Origin: Planktomarina sp.
GTDB taxonomy: Bacteria > Pseudomonadota > Alphaproteobacteria > Rhodobacterales > Rhodobacteraceae
Assembly: GCA_016780825.1 (NCBI GenBank)
Contig: JADHLF010000012.1
Coordinates: 1-58,591, forward strand
Length of the DNA stretch: 58,591 nt
Direction of reading: 5' to 3'
The notes under the pieces are model-generated. The model was not told where the DNA came from. It worked only from the letters and a program-made list of their open reading frames with translations, and ran no database searches. Position 1 is the first letter of the stretch. The number at the start of each line of letters is the position of its first letter. Position numbers and translations under genes: made by a program. Below, one piece after another: positions 1-8,720 of this stretch.

Positions 1-50
1 AAGCTGAAAAACTGACTTGGCGAGATCTATTCCGAGTGTTGTAATGTCCA

Positions 51-317
51 TTGTGGATGGCTCCTTCTCTATGTGGGTTTCTGACACCACCATTATGGCA
101 CATTGTGATGCCGATTGGGTGGAGCCGTCCACACCATCATGTGTTGAACTTGACCGAACCAGACGCGCTGTTCCTCGCCAGAGATTTTACAATTCGCGAC
201 GAGGACACCGTTTATATCACTGAGGCACCGATTACGACGTGGAATAAAACACTCCGTGGTATCATGGGCGGATTGGGGACAACCACAAGCTTTGCCAATA
301 CGGTCAACAACCTGTAA
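51..317 (+). pseudogene. C-terminal remnant of a Wza/KpsD-type capsule export protein
   Basis: The last 55 or so codons resemble the C-terminal end of outer-membrane polysaccharide export proteins (Wza/KpsD/CtrA type). The segment 'LNLTEPDALFLARDF' followed by 'DEDTVYITEAPITTWNK' matches the family pattern of a substrate-lined barrel end and the VYVSNAP-like motif. A TAA at 42-44 closes this frame just upstream, and the first 30 residues of the open stretch do not look like the family. The gene is therefore either frameshifted or a decayed remnant. It lies directly before a KpsC gene, as expected in a capsule export locus. I cannot see further upstream, so a sequencing error cannot be excluded. 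Confidence 0.45.
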
Positions 318-2322
318 TTTGACACCCCATCTTGATCCAGAGCCAAAGCCTGCCGCGCCTGCCGCGCGGCGGGCCATTTCGCTCTCCTTGGGGGCCTTCA
401 CGCAAAGGCGCATCAACCGCATCCTTGACCTCGCGGGCCACACTCCGCGCCTCGGCTGGCCAGGTTCCTCAGATCAAATTTTAGCCTGGGGCAATGGCAT
501 TTCAGCCAAACGTGGCGCCTGGGTGGCACGTATGACCGGCGCGCAGCTGTTGCACATCGAAGATGCCTTTCTCCGCTCGGTACTTCCCGGCCGCAGCGGG
601 CAAGCCCCTTTGGGTTTGCTCATCGATCCGCAAGCCTGTCATTTCGATGCAAGTCGCCCGAGCGCCTTGGAAGATCTCCTCAAAACCCATCCACTTGAGT
701 CCCCGGCCCTTCTTGAGCGCAGCGCCGCAGCCATGGCGCGGATCGCCAAGCATAGGCTCACAAAATACAGCGGTGTGCCTCGCAACGCGCCCTGCCCTAA
801 AGCTGGGTTTGTCCTGGTCATTGATCAGACGCGCGGCGATGCATCGATTGAGAAAGGCGCGGCAAACGCACAGAGCTTTCAACAAATGTTAGCACTTGCA
901 AGGGCGGAAAACCCCACAGCACGCATCGTGATCAAAACCCATCCAGAAACGCGGTTGGGATATCGCGCGGGCCATTTCAGCGCGGAGGATTTGGATGACG
1001 GCATGGAGCTTCTGACCCATGCGATTGCCCCCCAAGATCTCTTTGCCGCGGCCCAAACTGTCTACACGGTCACCTCTCAAATGGGATTTGAAGCCATATG
1101 GGCGGGCCACCGGCCCGTGGTCTTTGGGCAACCGTTCTACGCGGGATGGGGGCTCAGCCGAGACATACAGCCCGCACGCCGGCGCGGCCGCGTGCTCAGC
1201 CCAGCGCAATTATTCGCCGGGGCCATGATTTTATACCCCAAATGGTATGACCCCTGCCGCGATGCCCTGTGCAGTTTGGAGCAAGTGTTGGATCAACTGG
1301 AAGCCGAAACCCGCACCTGGCGGGATGATCATGCGGGATGGGAGGCACGCGGTATCAGCCTATGGAAGCGCCAGCCATTGCAGCAATTTTTTGGTCGCCA
1401 TCGCCCGCTTCGGTTCCAATCAAAACCCGGCTCACATCGCCCTGCAATGGCTTGGGGCGCGGGACCGCACGCGGATGGGGTGCACCATCTCGAAGATGGG
1501 TTTTTAAGATCCAAAGGGCTTGGGGCCCAATTGGTGCCGCCGCTCTCCTTGGTATTGGACCGCAAGGGCATTTACTTTGACCCGAGCCGCCCAAGCGATT
1601 CAGAGACGCTCATTGCCAACAGCCTGACGCTCTCTGCGCAGGAGCGGCAGCGCGCAGCCGATCTGCAAACTAAGCTCATCTCTAGCGGCATTTCAAAGTA
1701 TAATCCGCGCCCGTCCGCGGCGCTGTCATTGCCCCCTGGACGCCGGATTTTGGTGCCTGGACAAGTGGAAGATGACGCGTCAATTCGCCTGGGCACGCGC
1801 GATATTTGCACGAATCTGGCGCTGCTGCGCTGCACCCGCGCGCAGAACCCCGATGAGGTTGTGATCTATAAACCCCACCCCGACGTTGAGGCGGGGCTGC
1901 GGCCCGGCGCCCTGTCTCAGGCGACAGAATATTGCGATCGTATTGCGGCAAATCACGACCCGATCTCCTTAATAAATCAGGTGGATGAAGTTTGGACAAT
2001 GACATCGCTGCTGGGATTTGAAGCGTTGATCCGGGGCAAGGCCGTGACCTGCCTGGGGCTGCCCTTTTATTCCGGCTGGGGTTTAACCCACGACCGGCAT
2101 GAGGTGCCACGACGGCAAGCCCGGCCTGATGTTCTTGGACTTATACATGCCTGCCTAATTGAATATCCGAGATATTTCGACCCGGTGACCAAGTTGCCCT
2201 GCCCGCCTGAGGTTGTCCTGGACCGGCTGGCGGAGGCGGCAGATCTCCCGCAGGCGTGGTATTTGCGGCCATTGGCCAAAATTCAGGGGGTATTTGCTGG
2301 CCAAGCCCATCTGTGGCGTTAA
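256..2322 (+). CDS. kpsC: Capsule polysaccharide Kdo transferase, KpsC-like, two domains
   Basis: This is a probable KpsC, the cytoplasmic enzyme that builds the beta-linked Kdo linker between the lipid anchor and a group 2-type capsule. It has two homologous halves. Each carries the C-terminal family signature, 'GQPFYAGWGLS' near residue 290 and 'GLPFYSGWGL' near residue 610. Each also has a phosphate-binding-like His-Pro motif ('KTHPETR' and 'YKPHPDV') and a 'HLEDGFLRS' or 'HIEDAFLRS' segment. Total length of 688 aa fits the double-domain form. The GTG start at 256 overlaps the preceding remnant by 62 bases, and a TTG at 319 just after its stop is an equally possible start. No clear ribosome binding site decides between them. 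The partner kpsS is not in the window. Confidence 0.85.
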   Translation: MVSWADWGQPQALPIRSTTCNLTPHLDPEPKPAAPAARRAISLSLGAFTQRRINRILDLAGHTPRLGWPGSSDQILAWGNGISAKRGAWVARMTGAQLLHIEDAFLRSVLPGRSGQAPLGLLIDPQACHFDASRPSALEDLLKTHPLESPALLERSAAAMARIAKHRLTKYSGVPRNAPCPKAGFVLVIDQTRGDASIEKGAANAQSFQQMLALARAENPTARIVIKTHPETRLGYRAGHFSAEDLDDGMELLTHAIAPQDLFAAAQTVYTVTSQMGFEAIWAGHRPVVFGQPFYAGWGLSRDIQPARRRGRVLSPAQLFAGAMILYPKWYDPCRDALCSLEQVLDQLEAETRTWRDDHAGWEARGISLWKRQPLQQFFGRHRPLRFQSKPGSHRPAMAWGAGPHADGVHHLEDGFLRSKGLGAQLVPPLSLVLDRKGIYFDPSRPSDSETLIANSLTLSAQERQRAADLQTKLISSGISKYNPRPSAALSLPPGRRILVPGQVEDDASIRLGTRDICTNLALLRCTRAQNPDEVVIYKPHPDVEAGLRPGALSQATEYCDRIAANHDPISLINQVDEVWTMTSLLGFEALIRGKAVTCLGLPFYSGWGLTHDRHEVPRRQARPDVLGLIHACLIEYPRYFDPVTKLPCPPEVVLDRLAEAADLPQAWYLRPLAKIQGVFAGQAHLWR

Positions 2323-2370
2323 AACCTGCTTCGCCAAAAGCGCATATTGGATTGGCGATAGAGCCATGCC

Positions 2371-3465
2371 CTAAGGCATGCGGCGCCAATCTTGACGGAT
2401 ATCTGAACCAATCTTGCGGGCTGAGATAAGCTCAAAGCGCGGTGCCTCATTCAACTGCGACAAAGCCAGATTGCCCAGGCCGGCCAGCCCCTCCGCGCCC
2501 AGTGCCACGCCGGCCGTATAGAGGATCACATCGTCCACCAACCCGGCGCGCAGCAATGAGGCCGCCAGCTGTCCGCCGCCCTCACATAAAACCGACGTCA
2601 GCCCTTTTGTCCCCAGGGCCTGCAGAAGCTCTGCCACATCCAGCAGCCCTTCCGGTGCAAGCGGAACCTCACACAGCGCATCGCATTGAGAGTGCCAAGC
2701 GCCGCTCACATCGGCCTGCGGCCCATGACACAACCAAAGCGGCGCACGATCGCGACTGGCCTGTAAGGCCGCCCCGTCAAAATCTAAATGCCGCGAGGCC
2801 ACAATGCGGATCGGTTGCCGAATGAGGCCCAAACCGCGCACGGTGAGGCTGGGATTGTCCGCCCGCGCCGTGCCGCCACCCACCAATACCGCGTCATGAC
2901 AGGCGCGCAGGCCATGCACATCGCGCCGCGCCTCAGCGCCTGTGATCCACTGGCTTTCGCCGCTGGCCGTGGCAATGCGCCCATCCAATGAAGTGGCCAA
3001 TTTCAGTGTTACCCGCGGGCGTCCATTCTGCAAACGGCTAAAAAAACCGCGATGCGCCACCGAAGCCTCCTGCGCCCGGCAGCCCATAGTGACCTCAATT
3101 CCCGCCGCTTGGAGCTTGGCAATTCCCGTGCCGCTGACGCGCGGATCTGGATCCGCAATCGCCACAACGCAGCGTGCAATCCCGGCTGCAATCAAGGCCT
3201 CAACGCAGGGCGGAGTGGCCCCGTGATGGGCACAGGGTTCTAGGGTCACAAAGGCTGTGGCCCGCTGCGCCAAGCCCCCGGCCTGTTCCAAAGCCATGGT
3301 TTCCGCATGCGGTCTGCCGCCTGGCTGGGTCCAGCCGCGACCGACAATGCGCGTGCCTTGCACTATGACGCATCCCACCGCCGGATTGGGCCAAACGCAT
3401 CCCTGACCACGCTGGCCCAAACTCAGGGCCAACGCCATAAAGCGCGCGTCACTTACAGCACTCAC
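2371..3465 (-). CDS. ribD: Riboflavin biosynthesis deaminase/reductase RibD
   Basis: This is the bifunctional enzyme of riboflavin synthesis. Its N-terminal zinc deaminase acts on diaminohydroxyphosphoribosylaminopyrimidine, and its C-terminal reductase reduces the product with NADPH. The deaminase motif HAE (in 'GGRPHAETMAL') and the 'EPCAHHGATPPC' zinc-binding segment are present in the first 90 residues. The reductase half begins near residue 150 with 'RVTLKLATSLDGRIA' and contains 'GGTARADNPSLTVR' and 'CEGGGQLAASLL'. Length of 364 aa is normal. The GTG start at 3465 overlaps the nrdR stop by four bases (GTGA), so translation is likely coupled. The nrdR-ribD pair is a common alphaproteobacterial arrangement, usually followed by other rib genes, which are absent here. 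Confidence 0.95.
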   Translation of the reverse strand: MSAVSDARFMALALSLGQRGQGCVWPNPAVGCVIVQGTRIVGRGWTQPGGRPHAETMALEQAGGLAQRATAFVTLEPCAHHGATPPCVEALIAAGIARCVVAIADPDPRVSGTGIAKLQAAGIEVTMGCRAQEASVAHRGFFSRLQNGRPRVTLKLATSLDGRIATASGESQWITGAEARRDVHGLRACHDAVLVGGGTARADNPSLTVRGLGLIRQPIRIVASRHLDFDGAALQASRDRAPLWLCHGPQADVSGAWHSQCDALCEVPLAPEGLLDVAELLQALGTKGLTSVLCEGGGQLAASLLRAGLVDDVILYTAGVALGAEGLAGLGNLALSQLNEAPRFELISARKIGSDIRQDWRRMP

Positions 3466-3929
3466 TCCTCAGGCGGCAAGTTTGGCCGCAGCTCGGAGAC
3501 GAATTTGTCAAAATCATCCGCCGCTTGGAAATTCTTATAGACACTGGCAAAGCGCACAAAGGCCACCGTATCGATCCGTGCCAAAGACTCCATGACAATC
3601 TCACCGATAGAGGTGGACGGGATATCTGTATCGCCCATGCTTTCCAGGCGGCGCACGATGCCTGAGATCATTTGATCCATGCGCTCGGGCTCAACCGGAC
3701 GTTTTTGCAAGGCAATCCGAATAGAGCGCTCGAGCTTGGTCCGGTCAAAATCTTCTCTGCGACCATTTGATTTGATGACCACCAAATCTCGCAATTGCAC
3801 GCGCTCATAGGTGGTAAACCGCCCACCACAGGCCGGGCAAAACCGGCGCCGCCGAATGGCGACATGATCCTCGGCCGGGCGCGAGTCTTTTACCTGAGTG
3901 TCAACATTTCCACAAAACGGGCAACGCAT
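3462..3929 (-). CDS. nrdR: Transcriptional repressor NrdR
   Basis: NrdR represses ribonucleotide reductase genes by binding NrdR boxes in response to ATP/dATP. The protein opens with the zinc ribbon 'MRCPFCGN' and 'RRRFCPACGGRFTTYER', giving two Cys pairs. An ATP-cone domain follows from about residue 48 ('VVIKSNGRREDFDRTKL'). The start at 3929 is set by the canonical MRCPFCG N-terminus. The frame stays open upstream to 4106 but that part has no family likeness and carries hydrophobic nonsense. Length is 155 aa, typical. The end overlaps the GTG of ribD. No NrdR box was searched for systematically. Confidence 0.95.
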   Translation of the reverse strand: MRCPFCGNVDTQVKDSRPAEDHVAIRRRRFCPACGGRFTTYERVQLRDLVVIKSNGRREDFDRTKLERSIRIALQKRPVEPERMDQMISGIVRRLESMGDTDIPSTSIGEIVMESLARIDTVAFVRFASVYKNFQAADDFDKFVSELRPNLPPEE

Positions 3930-4071
3930 GTTCCATCCCCTCTTAGCTTTCCGGTAGCGCCGAGCGCCCAAACTTCCACAATCCTTATAACATTTCACCA
4001 CGGTTTGGGTAGAGGAGATTTTGACCCACTGCATTTTGACCCGCCCACCCCATGCGGCCAGCGCCAGAATG

Positions 4072-4100
4072 ATAAAGGCCCCGCAAAGCGAGGCCTTTAT
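4072..4100 (-). terminator. Terminator downstream of rpoD
   Basis: A perfect 9-bp stem (ATAAAGGCC at 4072-4080 and GGCCTTTAT at 4092-4100) closes an 11-base loop. It lies 27 bases past the rpoD stop on the minus strand. A T-containing tract follows on that strand. It separates the dnaG-rpoD transcript from nrdR-ribD. Confidence 0.7.
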
Positions 4101-4126
4101 CGTCAAAATTCAATGCGGCAAGGGCG

Positions 4127-6097
4127 CTATTGGTCGAGGAAGCTCCGCAATTTACGGCTGCGACTTGGATGTTTGAGCTTGCGCAGGGCTTTGGCTTCGA
4201 TCTGGCGAATACGTTCGCGTGTCACGCTGAACTGTTGACCAACTTCTTCCAAAGTGTGATCGGTATTCATGCCGATGCCGAAGCGCATCCGCAGCACCCG
4301 TTCTTCGCGCGGCGTAAGACTGGCCAATACCCGAGTGGTGGTTTCCTTTAGGTTTTCTTGGATCGCACTGTCCAGTGGCAGCACAGCGTTTTTATCCTCA
4401 ATGAAATCCCCAAGCTGCGAGTCTTCCTCATCGCCAATTGGCGTCTCCAAGGAAATGGGCTCTTTGGCAATTTTCATGACCTTACGCACTTTTTCTAAAG
4501 GCATTTGCAGCTTGGCCGCCAATTCCTCGGGCGTGGGCTCACGGCCAATTTCATGCAGCATTTGGCGCCCGGTACGCACCAGCTTATTGATCGTTTCGAT
4601 CATATGCACCGGAATGCGGATGGTGCGCGCCTGGTCCGCAATCGAGCGGGTGATCGCTTGGCGAATCCACCAGGTGGCATAGGTTGAGAACTTATAGCCG
4701 CGGCGATATTCAAACTTATCGACCGCTTTCATGAGGCCAATGTTGCCCTCCTGAATCAAATCCAAGAACTGCAATCCGCGGTTGGTGTATTTTTTGGCAA
4801 TCGAAATCACCAAACGCAGGTTGGCCTCAACCATTTCTTTCTTGGCTTGACGGGCCTCTTTCTCCCCTTTTTGCACCTGTTGCACAATGCGGCGAAATTC
4901 AGAGATATCGAGCCCAACATATTGGCCGACCTGGGCCATCTCTGCGCGCAGCTCTTCAACTTTATCGACACTCCGTTCCATGAACATGGTCCAGCCACGG
5001 CCAGTTTTCTCGCCCATATCGGTCAGCCAATTGGGGTCGAGCTCGCGGCCGCGATAAGCATCGATGAATTCGCGGCGATTGATCCGCGCTTGGTCCGCAA
5101 GTTTCACCATAGAGCTGTCGATCGACATCACTCGGCGGTTGATGCCGTAGAGCTGGTCGATCAACGCCTCGATCCGGTTGTTGTGCAGGTGCAATTCATT
5201 CACCAGTTCAACAATTTCAGACCGCAGCTTTTGATACTTCTCCTCAGCCCCATCCGAGAAACTCTCATCCTCGTTCAAAGTGGCAGAGATCCGCACATCC
5301 TGCATCTCAGACAGAAGCAGGTAATGAGAGGCAATAAGATCCAGCGTCTCCAGAACCTTGGGCTTTAGAGCAGCTTCCATGGCGGCCAGGGAGAGGTTCG
5401 CCCCTTCGTCATCGTCATCATCATCGGCGATAATGGGGTTGCCATCCGCATCCAGCTCAGGGCCGGCACTGGCGGGGCTGTCAGTCGCCACAGAGGCCGA
5501 CACAACCGGAGCCTCCTCCTCTTCGCCCATATGGTGACCGAAGGTGGCTTCCAGATCAATCACGTCACGCAGCAAAATATCTTCACTCAGAAGCTCGTCG
5601 CGCCAGATGGTGATCGCTTGAAAGGTCAGCGGGCTCTCGCAGAGCCCCAAAATCATCGTATTGCGACCCGCTTCAATCCGCTTGGCAATGGCAATCTCGC
5701 CCTCGCGGCTCAAGAGCTCCACCGAACCCATTTCACGCAGATACATGCGCACAGGATCATCGGTCCGGTCTAGTTTTTCGTTATTTGCCCCCGCAAGCGC
5801 CACATCGCGGTTTTGACCGGAGGCCACCAAATCAGTTGGGCCTTTGTCTTCATCTTCCTCAGATTCATGTTCTTCGGTCACCTGAATGCCCATCTCAGAG
5901 AGCATCGACATGACATCTTCGATTTGATCTGACGACACCTGATCGGGCGGCAAAACTGTGTTCAGTTGATCATAGGTGATATAGCCCCGTTCGCGCGCAT
6001 CACCGATCATCTTTTTGACAGCCGTTTGGCTCATATCGATCATCGGTTCATTGGCGTCGGCATCTTGCTTGCGGTCGTCATTATCCTTGGCGGCCAT
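4127..6097 (-). CDS. rpoD: Primary RNA polymerase sigma factor RpoD (sigma-70)
   Basis: This is the housekeeping sigma factor that directs RNA polymerase to -35/-10 promoters. Region 1.1 is visible at residues 24-80 ('KKMIGDARERGYITYDQLN'), then region 1.2 ('DDPVRMYLREMGSVELLSRE'). An acidic non-conserved insert near residue 200 follows ('ADDDDDDEGA'). Region 2 contains 'GLQFLDLIQEGNIGLMKAVD' and 'FSTYATWWIRQAITR', and region 4.2 has 'SVTRERIRQIEAKALRKLK' close to the C-terminus. Length of 656 aa is normal for Rhodobacterales. An AAGGAGC ribosome binding site precedes the ATG. dnaG lies 116 bases upstream on the same strand, the standard dnaG-rpoD order, without rpsU. Confidence 0.98.
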   Translation of the reverse strand: MAAKDNDDRKQDADANEPMIDMSQTAVKKMIGDARERGYITYDQLNTVLPPDQVSSDQIEDVMSMLSEMGIQVTEEHESEEDEDKGPTDLVASGQNRDVALAGANNEKLDRTDDPVRMYLREMGSVELLSREGEIAIAKRIEAGRNTMILGLCESPLTFQAITIWRDELLSEDILLRDVIDLEATFGHHMGEEEEAPVVSASVATDSPASAGPELDADGNPIIADDDDDDEGANLSLAAMEAALKPKVLETLDLIASHYLLLSEMQDVRISATLNEDESFSDGAEEKYQKLRSEIVELVNELHLHNNRIEALIDQLYGINRRVMSIDSSMVKLADQARINRREFIDAYRGRELDPNWLTDMGEKTGRGWTMFMERSVDKVEELRAEMAQVGQYVGLDISEFRRIVQQVQKGEKEARQAKKEMVEANLRLVISIAKKYTNRGLQFLDLIQEGNIGLMKAVDKFEYRRGYKFSTYATWWIRQAITRSIADQARTIRIPVHMIETINKLVRTGRQMLHEIGREPTPEELAAKLQMPLEKVRKVMKIAKEPISLETPIGDEEDSQLGDFIEDKNAVLPLDSAIQENLKETTTRVLASLTPREERVLRMRFGIGMNTDHTLEEVGQQFSVTRERIRQIEAKALRKLKHPSRSRKLRSFLDQ

Positions 6098-6213
6098 GCG
6101 CTGTGGCTCCTTGTCCTTGGGACTCTCACTAAACGTAAAAACGAATCGGTTTTGAAACTAATTCGCTTCGCTATTTAGCCTGATTCGCCCCCCAGTTCCC
6201 ACCCCCACCGAAC

Positions 6214-8160
6214 TTAAGGTCGGTTTGGTTTCGAATAATTAATCTGCTGGAGCAGATCATCCAATGTATTTTGTTCCTCTAACTTTACTTTTAAACCGTT
6301 TTTGGCGGTCTTATATTCTGTGTGATCTTCCTGCGCGCCCTGGGTTGTGGCTTGCAAATGTTTGGCGGATTCGCTGATCCGCCAGGTCAGCCCCTCCGTG
6401 TCAACATCCGACACATCCAAAACCGCCTCTGCCACCTCGCGCCCATGCGCATCTACAGCAAAAATCTGAGCAAATTCTTGACGCAGACAGGTGAGCACAA
6501 AAGACACATCCGAACTGTTGCGCACAGAGGGCGCAATGCGGACATGGGGAAGCTGCATCAAAGTTTCAAGTTGCTGCCGCCCAAAAATATGTTCCGCTTC
6601 TGACCAGAGCTGATCTGTGGCGCCGGAAAATCGCAGCAAAAATTGCTGGAGATCACGGTGCAGCGGCTTTTCAAACTGCAAATCCTCCAACGCCCCTTCG
6701 ACACTCGGCAGGGCCTGCGGGCAGTTGAGCAAACTGGCCAAAATGACCGAATGGCGCAAAACATGGCTGGGTTCAGAGCCATTGGCCAAGGCCGAGCTGC
6801 GCGTGCTTGCCTGCGGCGTGACCGGCCGATAGCCGATCTTGGCATTGAAGCCGCGCGCCGATCGCGCCGCGGTCTTTGGTCGGAACAACTGCCAGCGTTT
6901 GTCCTTGATCGCCTGGCCATAATGACCCCGAATAGAGGGGTCTTTGATCAGCATGAGCTTTTCGCGAAGGGCTTTGTCCAATGCGGCCTTGCGTTCCGGG
7001 CTATCGAAATTCTTGCCATAGGTTTCACGTTCCCACAAAAGATCCACCATCGGCCGTGCCGCGTTCACCAGCGTTTGCATGGCCCCCGGCCCACCGGCGC
7101 GCAGCACATCATCGGGATCCTGACCATTGGGCATGACCGCAAAGCGCAGCGACTTCCCAGCTTCCAACAGAGGGAGCGCCAAATCCATGACACGCTGCGC
7201 GGCACGAATGCCCGCCGTATCGCCATCCAGAGCGATGATAGGCTCATCACAGATGCGCCACATCAGCTGCAACTGGGTCTGTGTTATCGCCGTGCCCAAG
7301 GGGGCCACAGAGGCTCCAAATCCCGCCTCCGCCAAGGCGATCACATCCATATAGCCTTCTGCGACAATCAAGCTCTGCCCCTTGCCAGAGGCCTCCCGCG
7401 CCGGGCCATGGTTATAGAGCGAGCGGCCCTTATCAAAAAGCTCAGTCTCCGGTGAATTGAGGTATTTGGCCTGATCATTGGGATCCATCGCCCGACCCCC
7501 AAAGCCAATGCAACGCTTTTGCGGATCACGAATTGGAAAAATAATGCGATTGCGAAATGTGTCATAGGGGCGTTTGCCCTTATTGGAGGGTTTGCCTAAA
7601 CCGGCCGCCAAGATCAACTCTTCAGAGACAGACTTCCCTGTGAGATGATCCCAAAGCCCTTGCCAGCTGTCGGGCGCATACCCAATCTCGAACCGATCCA
7701 ATGCCTGCTGAGACAAAGCGCGACCGCTCAAATAGGCCCGCGCCTCTGCCCCGGCGGAGGTGTTGAGCTGCAATCGAAAAAATTGCAGCGCCTGTTCCAT
7801 GACCTCGGCCAATTGCGCCCTGCGGTCCGCTTTTTGCCGCGCCTGCGGGTCGCGCTCGGGCATGGGCATGCCGACTTCACCGGCCAAAATCTCCACGGCC
7901 TCCATAAAAGAGACATTCTCAGTCTCCTTAATAAAGCCCAAAGCATCCCCCTTGGCGTGACAGCCAAAGCAATAATAATACCCTTTTTGATCATCCACAT
8001 GAAAGCTTGCGGTTTTCTCGTGATGAAAAGGGCAAGGTGCCCACATATCGCCCTTGCCTTGATTGGATTTGCGACTGTCCCACATGACCTTGCGCCCAAC
8101 GACCTGAGAGATCGAAGCTCGGCTGCGCAATTCGTCCAAAAATCCCGGTGGCAATGACAT
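6214..8160 (-). CDS. dnaG: DNA primase DnaG
   Basis: DnaG makes the RNA primers for replication. The N-terminal CHC2 zinc finger is intact ('PCPFHHEKTASFHV' and 'YYYCFGCHAKGDALGF', residues 41-75). The RNA polymerase core with a TOPRIM domain follows ('IVAEGYMDVIALAEAG' and 'ALDGDTAGIRAAQR'). The C-terminal 200 residues are the poorly conserved helicase-binding part. Length is 648 aa. The gene starts only eight bases after the soxG stop, so it may be read from the sox transcript as well as from a promoter inside soxG. rpoD follows. Confidence 0.97.
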   Translation of the reverse strand: MSLPPGFLDELRSRASISQVVGRKVMWDSRKSNQGKGDMWAPCPFHHEKTASFHVDDQKGYYYCFGCHAKGDALGFIKETENVSFMEAVEILAGEVGMPMPERDPQARQKADRRAQLAEVMEQALQFFRLQLNTSAGAEARAYLSGRALSQQALDRFEIGYAPDSWQGLWDHLTGKSVSEELILAAGLGKPSNKGKRPYDTFRNRIIFPIRDPQKRCIGFGGRAMDPNDQAKYLNSPETELFDKGRSLYNHGPAREASGKGQSLIVAEGYMDVIALAEAGFGASVAPLGTAITQTQLQLMWRICDEPIIALDGDTAGIRAAQRVMDLALPLLEAGKSLRFAVMPNGQDPDDVLRAGGPGAMQTLVNAARPMVDLLWERETYGKNFDSPERKAALDKALREKLMLIKDPSIRGHYGQAIKDKRWQLFRPKTAARSARGFNAKIGYRPVTPQASTRSSALANGSEPSHVLRHSVILASLLNCPQALPSVEGALEDLQFEKPLHRDLQQFLLRFSGATDQLWSEAEHIFGRQQLETLMQLPHVRIAPSVRNSSDVSFVLTCLRQEFAQIFAVDAHGREVAEAVLDVSDVDTEGLTWRISESAKHLQATTQGAQEDHTEYKTAKNGLKVKLEEQNTLDDLLQQINYSKPNRP

Positions 8161-8168
8161 GAGGTTTT

Positions 8169-8720
8169 CTAAACCAAATGCGCGCGCGCGGCCACTGATT
8201 CCATTGCGGTGGTCAAATCATGCAGCAGGGTTTGTGTCATGGAGCGAAACACCATCACTCGAAACCGCGACGTGCCAAGGCAGGCAATCACCGCCTGCAT
8301 ATGCATCAGCGAGCTGCGCTGGCTCATACCGGTTTTGAACTGTTTCACCCGCAGATCCAAAGGTGTGAGACGGGCCAAAACAGCGCGCACATCGGCACCA
8401 TTTAGCTCCAAAACCGTCCAGCCATCCCCAACATCGGTCAGTGCCGCATGACGCGCCAAGCGGGTTGATGGCGCAGCTCCCATCACAGCAATATGCGCGT
8501 GATCAAACCAAAGCGCATAGACACCGCCTTTGCGCTTCAGCTCATTGGGACCGGGCCATTCCAATCCCATTTGCGTGTTGAAAGCCGCAGCCGCCTGAAC
8601 AGCCTGCCCCCGATAGGGCGCCAGAAGATGCAGCGGTGCTTGCACTTCTCGGACTGAAATCGTGCCGATCTCTAAAGGCAACCCTGCGCCCGCGGGCGAT
8701 GTTTCATACAGCTCAACCAC
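8169..8720 (-). CDS. soxG: Sarcosine oxidase gamma subunit
   Basis: This is the smallest catalytic-complex partner of heterotetrameric sarcosine oxidase, which converts sarcosine, tetrahydrofolate and oxygen to glycine, methylene-tetrahydrofolate and hydrogen peroxide. The sequence fits the gamma family in length (183 aa from this start) and in position after soxA. The central part 'LELNGADVRAVLARLTPLDL' and the C-terminal segment 'FRVMVFRSMTQTLLHDLTTA' resemble the GcvT-like fold of this subunit. I chose the GTG at 8720, which overlaps the soxA end by eight bases behind a GGGGCGG tract. The frame is open upstream to 8768 within soxA. Confidence 0.85.
   Translation of the reverse strand: MVELYETSPAGAGLPLEIGTISVREVQAPLHLLAPYRGQAVQAAAAFNTQMGLEWPGPNELKRKGGVYALWFDHAHIAVMGAAPSTRLARHAALTDVGDGWTVLELNGADVRAVLARLTPLDLRVKQFKTGMSQRSSLMHMQAVIACLGTSRFRVMVFRSMTQTLLHDLTTAMESVAARAHLV

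Noticed and set aside
3930..4106. N-terminal extension of NrdR
   Set aside because: The canonical MRCPFCG start at 3929 is intact and the extension shows no family likeness.
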